Shown here: positions 7,696 through 11,765 of the stretch, in pieces
How positions within the stretch are numbered: position 1 is the stretch's first letter
How the letters are laid out: the number at the start of each line of letters is the position of its first letter
DNA from: Lachnospiraceae bacterium
Lineage (GTDB): Bacteria; Bacillota_A; Clostridia; Lachnospirales; Lachnospiraceae
Direction of reading: 5' to 3'
Length of the DNA stretch: 11,765 nucleotides
Assembly: GCA_028694115.1 (NCBI GenBank)
Contig: JAQUUB010000124.1
Location: forward strand, 1-11,765
The notes under the pieces: model-generated
Told to the model about the DNA's origin: nothing
Seen by the model: only the letters and a program-made list of their open reading frames with translations
The model's database searches: none
Translations under genes and position numbers: made by a program

Positions 7696-7729
7696 AAAAA
7701 GAAGCACTATCCTAAGACAGTGCCTCTTT
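7696..7729 (-). terminator. Terminator of the purine operon
   Basis: On the minus strand GCACTGTC (7716-7723) pairs with GATAGTGC (7704-7711) around a 4-base loop. The stem is extended by AAAGAG against TTCTTT and continues into a U tract. It lies 16 bases past the stop of the AICAR transformylase gene and separates the purine operon from the chemoreceptor downstream. Confidence 0.88.
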
Positions 7730-7744
7730 CCTAATAATTTCTAA

Positions 7745-8923
7745 TTAATGATGGAACAATCTGAGACCATTACAAACCATAGCCATTCCATATTTATTAC
7801 AACCCTCAATCACTAAATCATCTCGAATGGATCCACCGGGCTGTACCACATATTTTACTCCACTCTTCTTGCCACGCTCAATACTGTCACTAAATGGGAA
7901 AAATGCATCTGAACCAAGGGATACTCCATCCATCTGATCCAGCCATTCTCGTTTCTCCTTGGCAGTGAAAATTTCAGGTTTTGTTTTAAAGATATTTTCC
8001 CATATGCCATCTGCAAGAACATCCATATATTCCTCACCGATGTAATTATCTATGGCATTATCTCTATCTGCACGTTTTATCCCATCTACAAATTCTAAAT
8101 CCAGAACCTTAGGACACTGGCGCAAAAGCCAGTTATCTGCTTTACTGCCGGCAAGTCTTGTACAATGTACTCTCGACTGCTGACCAGCTCCAATACCGAT
8201 TGCCTGTCCATCCTTTACAAAGCAAACAGAATTGGACTGTGTATACTTTAATGTGATTAAGGAAATCAGTAAATCTCTTCTGGCACCTTCTGGAATTTCT
8301 TGATTTTCAGTCACAATATTTTCAAGCAGGGAATCATTAATTTCGACTTCATTTCTGCCTTGTTCAAATGTAATTCCAAAGACATCCTTATGTTCGATAG
8401 GTTCTGGTTTATAATTTTCATCAATTTGAATAATCGCATAAGTGCCTTTTTTCTTGTCTTTCAGGATTTCTAACGCTTCTAGTTCATAACCTGGTGCAAT
8501 GATTCCATCCGAAAACTCTCTCTTAATCACTTTTGCTGAAGATACATCACAAACATCCGACAAAGCAATAAAATCACCATAAGAAGACATTCTATCAGCA
8601 CCACGGGCTCTTGCATAGGCACATGCAAGGGGAGATAATTCTTCTAGATCATCTACAAAATATACTTTTTTCATTACCTCACTTAAAGGCAGGCCAACCG
8701 CTGCTCCCGCCGGTGAAACATGCTTAAAGGAAGTAGCTGCTGGTAAGCCTGTTGATTTTTTTAATTCCCGTACTAGCTGCCATCCGTTAAATGCATCTAA
8801 AAAATTAATATATCCAGGTCTTCCATTTAATACCTGAATTGGTAAATCACTTCCGTTATTGGTAAAGATTTTGGCTGGTTTCTGATTTGGATTACATCCA
8901 TATTTAAGTTCGAATTCCTTCAT
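7745..8923 (-). CDS. purH: Stand-alone AICAR transformylase (phosphoribosylaminoimidazolecarboxamide formyltransferase)
   Basis: This cytoplasmic enzyme transfers the formyl group of 10-formyl-THF to AICAR (ZMP) to give FAICAR, the penultimate step of IMP synthesis. The 392 residues correspond to the transformylase half of PurH only. The N-terminal MGS-like IMP cyclohydrolase domain is absent, and the protein begins directly with FELKYGCNPNQKPA. Visible signatures are SFKHVSPAG with the catalytic-type Lys67-His68 pair, KYTQSNSVCF (about 226-235), GIGAGQQSRVHC (about 243-254) and SDAFFPFSD. The C-terminus reads QPGGSIRDD...GLRLFHH. The ATG at 8923 is chosen because AAAGGA lies about nine bases before it; a TTG six codons upstream is in frame but would bury that site. 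It is 24 bases downstream of the PurO-type cyclohydrolase gene, and both lie behind the ZTP riboswitch. The symbol is the conventional one, although only half of classical PurH is present. Confidence 0.95.
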   Translation of the reverse strand: MKEFELKYGCNPNQKPAKIFTNNGSDLPIQVLNGRPGYINFLDAFNGWQLVRELKKSTGLPAATSFKHVSPAGAAVGLPLSEVMKKVYFVDDLEELSPLACAYARARGADRMSSYGDFIALSDVCDVSSAKVIKREFSDGIIAPGYELEALEILKDKKKGTYAIIQIDENYKPEPIEHKDVFGITFEQGRNEVEINDSLLENIVTENQEIPEGARRDLLISLITLKYTQSNSVCFVKDGQAIGIGAGQQSRVHCTRLAGSKADNWLLRQCPKVLDLEFVDGIKRADRDNAIDNYIGEEYMDVLADGIWENIFKTKPEIFTAKEKREWLDQMDGVSLGSDAFFPFSDSIERGKKSGVKYVVQPGGSIRDDLVIEGCNKYGMAMVCNGLRLFHH

Positions 8924-8947
8924 TTTCTTTATTCCTTTCAATTTTAA

Positions 8948-9661
8948 CTAACAATTTTTATTCACAATTCTTGTTTCATATGTTAATGTTTCCAGATTAA
9001 TATAACGTACAAATAAGGATACTTTATTTTCCTCATTTAAGCTGTTCCATAGAGTTTCTTTGAATATATCTATTTCATTTGGTATTTCAATTAACTTTGG
9101 CTCTCCTTCAAAGCTAGGTAACGGATTGCCATCACACTGATACGTATGAATAAAATGACCTTCCCCTGCTACAGGATTTTCATATGCAAACGTATAGCGA
9201 TTGCAAGCATCCTTATTTCCATTATTACTCTTTAAAATAGACATTGCATAATCATAATGTCCTTTTTCTATCTGCAATACACCTGAAATTCTTGGTGTGT
9301 AATTAGGACCATCCGGTTCGAATTCACGGACTCTTAAAGACTGTTCAAAGGTTTCTCCTTTATTCATTCCATCAAATATGGTATCTGTCTGATCTCCATT
9401 TGTTACAATTGTTTTGTTTAAAAGAACACGTACTGGAGCATAAATAATCAAGGATGGGTCTGTTAATTTTGAAGGATCAAATGCTTGTGTTCGAATTCCT
9501 TCTCCCTCTTCTATAAATACTCGATTACGACTGTTAACGCTTCTTCCCATAATAAAATAGGCAGTCACTGCGCTTTTCCCATCTTCTGACTTTCCAATAA
9601 TGATCCCTCTTCCAGGATATTCATTGCTTGTTAGCTCATTTGCAATATCTCTTTTCATCAT
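8948..9661 (-). CDS. purO: IMP cyclohydrolase, archaeal PurO type
   Basis: A 237-residue cytoplasmic protein of the IMP cyclohydrolase family first described in archaea (PurO, PF07826). This fold is unrelated to the MGS-like domain of bacterial PurH. It closes the ring of FAICAR to IMP, the last step of the pathway. Family-like segments are YPGRGIIIGKS near the N-terminus, AYFIMGRSVNSRNRVF (about 35-50), GPNYTPRISG in the middle and FAYENPVAGEGHFIHTYQCDG (in pieces, about 159-180). The start is the first of two tandem ATGs, with AAGGAG eight bases upstream. It is the first gene behind the ZTP riboswitch and is followed after 24 bases by the transformylase that makes its substrate, which strongly supports the assignment. 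The assignment rests on recalled family features, with no alignment run. Confidence 0.9.
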   Translation of the reverse strand: MMKRDIANELTSNEYPGRGIIIGKSEDGKSAVTAYFIMGRSVNSRNRVFIEEGEGIRTQAFDPSKLTDPSLIIYAPVRVLLNKTIVTNGDQTDTIFDGMNKGETFEQSLRVREFEPDGPNYTPRISGVLQIEKGHYDYAMSILKSNNGNKDACNRYTFAYENPVAGEGHFIHTYQCDGNPLPSFEGEPKLIEIPNEIDIFKETLWNSLNEENKVSLFVRYINLETLTYETRIVNKNC

Positions 9662-9713
9662 GATTTTTTCTCCTTGTTGTTAATGAATCTGCAGCCATAA
9701 CAGTACTTTTCAC

Positions 9714-9755
9714 TTATTGGCATAAAAAAAGCGACAGTCCAGGCACAGCTCCTCC
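9714..9755 (-). other. Possible leader-peptide ORF in the riboswitch terminator
   Basis: In the loop of the terminator, GGAGG (9751-9755) is followed four bases later by a GTG (9744-9746). That GTG opens an 11-codon frame, including the stop, which crosses the U tract and ends at TAA (9714-9716). A good ribosome binding site with no gene behind it is unusual. It may be chance, or ribosome binding there could affect terminator folding. The evidence is weak. Confidence 0.15.
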
Positions 9756-9795
9756 ATTAATAATTATAATAAGAAACTTTGCCCAGACGGCCGGC
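9724..9795 (-). terminator. Riboswitch-controlled terminator (expression platform)
   Basis: The 3' end of the aptamer is the 5' arm of the terminator. Bases 9795-9780 (reading GCCGGCCGUCUGGGCA) pair with 9745-9731 (reading UGCCUGGACUGUCGC) over about 13 pairs with a mismatch and some wobbles. Seven U residues follow at 9730-9724. The loop is about 34 bases and AU-rich. The 5' arm contains the pseudoknot strand 9786-9790, so the ligand-bound aptamer and the terminator exclude each other. This gives an ON switch: ligand allows read-through into purO-purH. Confidence 0.85.
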
Positions 9796-9863
9796 TATTA
9801 TACGTAATACTCCATGTGGTTTTCTCCACTCACAGTTAAAACTGCTTTCCGTCAGTCGTATAC
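9781..9863 (-). promoter_or_regulatory. ZTP riboswitch aptamer (pfl motif)
   Basis: This RNA senses the purine intermediates ZMP and ZTP. In transcript order, P1 is UAUACG (9857-9862) pairing with CGUAUA (9799-9804). Next comes the conserved GACUGACGG segment, then an optional CAGU/ACUG hairpin (9833-9844). P2 is GUGG/CCAC (9826-9829 with 9816-9819), followed by the GGAG-type joining segment. The 3' domain is CCGUCUGGGC (9781-9790), matching the ZTP consensus CCGCCUGGGC at nine of ten bases. The pseudoknot pairs GACGG (9849-9853) with CCGUC (9786-9790). The change from the consensus C to U is matched by G to A in the partner strand, a compensatory change that supports the call. It precedes the enzymes that consume ZMP and make IMP, a known context for the class. 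Confidence 0.93.
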
Positions 9864-9869
9864 AGTTGA

Positions 9870-9898
9870 ATAATAACATCTTATGACAGATGATGCAA
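9870..9898 (-). promoter_or_regulatory. Promoter of the purO-purH operon
   Basis: On the minus strand TTGCAT (9893-9898), a 17-base spacer and TATTAT (9870-9875) predict initiation at about 9863, exactly at the 5' base of riboswitch stem P1. This close fit supports both calls. The spacer is almost filled by an inverted repeat, CATCT/AGATG (9877-9892). The promoter lies immediately after the stop codon of the upstream chemoreceptor gene. Confidence 0.7.
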
Positions 9899-9921
9899 GA
9901 ATAAAATCTTTATTCAATTAA

Positions 9922-11646
9922 CTAATATTTATATTTTTTTATCTGTTTCATTAAATCATCAGAATTTCTCTGATTGTCATCTGCCATAGAATTTAGCTCC
10001 TGCATACTGACTTTTACCTGATCTGATAAACTATTCAATTCTGTTATTCCCTCTGTTGTTTCATATATTGCCTGGTTAATTTCCTTCATCGTCTCTCGGA
10101 TGCTACTCATGGTGTGATCAATCTGATTCGTATTATCTTCTAAATCAATCATCTTACTATAGATTTCTTCTGCACTTTCATGATACTCTTTTCCAATATT
10201 CACAAGTGTTTCATAATCTGTCATGACATTGGTATTAATAAAATCACTGATTTCCTTTGTCTCCATGATCAATTCCTGTACAGCATCTGTCACTTCATTG
10301 GAGGTATTTCGAATCTCTTTTATTGATTGCTCGATTTCTTCACTCAGCTTCCCTACTTCACCAGCTACTACAACAAATCCTTTTCCACTTTCTCCTGCCC
10401 TCGCAGCTTCAATTCTGGCATTCAGACTTAATATTTTCGTTTGGCCTGCAATTGTCTCAATTTTTTCAGTCATCTCCTGTACAAATTGAATTTTCTTGGC
10501 ATTTTCACTAGCAGTCTGCAAATTATTGTGCATAGAAATAATTTTACTTTCTGCAACTTCTTTACTGTTTTCTGCTTGTCGAATGACTTTCTGGGCTTTT
10601 TGTTTGATTACATTTGTATCATCCTTAACGCTGGTTGTTCTTTCATTCAGTTTTCTTATTTCCTCTACTGTATTGGAAATGCTACTATTTATAACATCAC
10701 AGGATGCGCTGGATTCTTCCATATTTGCACTAAAATTTGTAATATTACTATTTATTTCCTGAATATTACTCGTGTTCTCTTCTACTGTTTTTTGTAAAAT
10801 ATCTCCACTATGTAAAATTGTTTTCGAGGTATCTGAAACACCACTTACTAAATTTCTTACTTCATAAATAAATTGATTGATGTTGTTGGCAATAACTTCT
10901 AGTTCATCACCACTTTTCATTACAATTTCTTTTGTAAGGTCTCCATCACCTGAATTTAATTCTGTAACCTTCTTATTAAGCTTTAATAAATTCTTTTTCA
11001 TATTGGTGCTAATTATCAATGCACATAATATTCCAAGACAAATTACAATAAATGCAATAAAAAGAATCATATTTCTTAATTCATCTAACTTCTGATCAAT
11101 CCAATTAACACTAATATCTACCCCTACAATACCAACCACTTCTTGATTACTATTAAAGATGGGGCTGTAGGCGCTTAGGTGGCTTCCCCATTGATCCGTT
11201 GCAATCATATCATCCGCCGCACTTGTACCTGTTAACACTTCTTGAATTTTATCTGTCATTTCATATTCTTCATAGAGTGCTGCTGGCTCTTCTTTATCCG
11301 TATCAACTACAAAAACAAGCCTTCCATCTTCTAGCTGCTTCATAGAATAAATATACTCAATACTACTATTGTCCCGAAAATTGGCTAACTTTGTATAAAC
11401 CTCCTGAAATTCGTCACTATCTTCCATGCCCTCCTGAATACTTGCAAACAGATCTCCATTCATTTCAGATGCTGCACATTTTGATAACTCAATTCCATTC
11501 GTTTTGGCTTGATCTATTAAACTGGTGCTCACTTTCTGATAAGTACCAACACCTAATACAACAGAACAAAGTACACTTACGCCGGAAATACAAAACATTA
11601 ATTTACTAGCAATGCTTAATCTTTTCGTCTTGACTCTCTCTTTCAT
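9922..11646 (-). CDS. Methyl-accepting chemotaxis protein with a Cache-like sensor
   Basis: A 574-residue transmembrane chemoreceptor. TM1 (about 14-34) and TM2 (about 191-213) enclose an extracytoplasmic PAS/Cache-like sensor of about 155 residues, with [21 protein letters not shown] and a closing GIVGVDISV. The ligand is unknown. A HAMP domain (about 210-262) with the usual GDGDLTKEI segment and the MA coiled coil follow. The tip reads [29 protein letters not shown] (about 409-437, in pieces). It differs from the common form by Val for Ala in GFAVVA, by Gly for Arg in the E-[VI]-R-x-L segment, and by Ser for Ala after Leu. About 156 residues follow the tip, again a 44-heptad size. There is no CheR pentapeptide. 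The start is ATG at 11646 with AGGG upstream. The gene is the sole occupant of its unit, behind the promoter at 11691-11719. Confidence 0.93.
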   Translation of the reverse strand: MKERVKTKRLSIASKLMFCISGVSVLCSVVLGVGTYQKVSTSLIDQAKTNGIELSKCAASEMNGDLFASIQEGMEDSDEFQEVYTKLANFRDNSSIEYIYSMKQLEDGRLVFVVDTDKEEPAALYEEYEMTDKIQEVLTGTSAADDMIATDQWGSHLSAYSPIFNSNQEVVGIVGVDISVNWIDQKLDELRNMILFIAFIVICLGILCALIISTNMKKNLLKLNKKVTELNSGDGDLTKEIVMKSGDELEVIANNINQFIYEVRNLVSGVSDTSKTILHSGDILQKTVEENTSNIQEINSNITNFSANMEESSASCDVINSSISNTVEEIRKLNERTTSVKDDTNVIKQKAQKVIRQAENSKEVAESKIISMHNNLQTASENAKKIQFVQEMTEKIETIAGQTKILSLNARIEAARAGESGKGFVVVAGEVGKLSEEIEQSIKEIRNTSNEVTDAVQELIMETKEISDFINTNVMTDYETLVNIGKEYHESAEEIYSKMIDLEDNTNQIDHTMSSIRETMKEINQAIYETTEGITELNSLSDQVKVSMQELNSMADDNQRNSDDLMKQIKKYKY

Positions 11647-11683
11647 AGATCATCCCTTAGCCTTCCTCATTTATGTATTCAGT

Positions 11684-11707
11684 TGGTAAAATTATACCAT
11701 TTTGGTA
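11684..11707. repeat. Three TGGTA half-sites over the chemoreceptor promoter
   Basis: TGGTA (11684-11688), TACCA (11695-11699) and TGGTA (11703-11707) alternate in orientation, forming two overlapping inverted repeats with 6-base and 3-base centres. They cover the -10 box and much of the spacer, a position typical of a repressor operator. The binding protein is not identifiable here. Confidence 0.4.
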
Positions 11708-11719
11708 AGATGGATTCAA
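11691..11719 (-). promoter_or_regulatory. Promoter of the second chemoreceptor gene
   Basis: TTGAAT (11714-11719), a 17-base spacer and a perfect TATAAT (11691-11696), preceded by TG as an extended -10, lie on the minus strand. Initiation is expected near 11684, leaving a leader of about 38 bases. It is a sigma-A pattern; no sigma-D (TAAA/GCCGATAA-like) motility promoter is visible. Confidence 0.72.
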
Positions 11720-11765
11720 TATTATAATATCTGTTTTTTCACTGTTATTGTAGTTTTTTATACAA

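Noticed and set aside
8924..8941. TTG start six codons upstream of the AICAR transformylase
   Set aside because: This segment contains the AAAGGA ribosome site for the ATG at 8923, and the family begins at the later methionine.
9781..9863. THF or purine (guanine/adenine) riboswitch
   Set aside because: The characteristic cores of those classes are absent, while the CCGUCUGGGC 3' domain with its pseudoknot partner is diagnostic of the ZTP class.
10223..10797. Cluster of overlapping plus-strand ORFs within the second chemoreceptor
   Set aside because: They are in several frames opposite the conserved coiled-coil region, lack ribosome sites and show no recognisable domain; they are antisense shadows.
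1..11765. Insertion sequences, integrases, CRISPR arrays or attachment sites
   Set aside because: No transposase or recombinase ORF, no regularly spaced direct repeats and no terminal inverted repeats are visible.

Overview
The window is AT-rich, with clostridial-style ribosome binding sites (AGGAGG-type), sigma-A-like promoters and factor-independent terminators. Gene content (a DUF4317 protein, a stand-alone AICAR transformylase next to a PurO-type IMP cyclohydrolase, and two chemoreceptors with 44-heptad-sized signalling domains) points to an anaerobic, probably motile member of the Clostridia. Lachnospiraceae is the best guess, but this is inferred from protein families and not from a database match. 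All genes lie on the minus strand except the DUF4317 gene.

Layout from left to right. Bases 1-325 hold no protein gene. They carry a strong minus-strand promoter with an exact 17-bp spacer, followed by a structured leader that runs out of the left edge and may be the leader of an rRNA operon. The terminator of the lipoprotein gene also lies here. Bases 326-2594 hold a sensor histidine kinase followed by a small lipoprotein gene, with no response regulator nearby. Bases 2595-2794 form a divergent intergenic region with a good kinase promoter, an inverted repeat just upstream of its -35 and a second hairpin. Bases 2807-4048 encode a plus-strand DUF4317 protein of unknown function, which converges on a MATE-family transporter (4106-5443) across a shared bidirectional terminator. 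Bases 5573-7600 encode a chemoreceptor with a large extracytoplasmic dCache-like sensor.

Bases 7696-9898 form a self-contained purine module on the minus strand: promoter, ZTP (pfl) riboswitch with terminator, PurO-type IMP cyclohydrolase, AICAR transformylase, terminator. The two enzymes together do the job usually done by the fused bifunctional PurH, and the riboswitch senses ZMP/ZTP, where ZMP is the substrate of the second enzyme. Bases 9922-11646 encode a second chemoreceptor. Its promoter carries three TGGTA half-sites that look like an operator.

The best-supported regulatory story is the purine module. When 10-formyl-THF is short, ZMP and ZTP accumulate, the aptamer pseudoknot is stabilised, the terminator cannot form, and the last two enzymes of IMP synthesis are made. 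The most open question is what the orphan kinase and its lipoprotein sense and which regulator they use.
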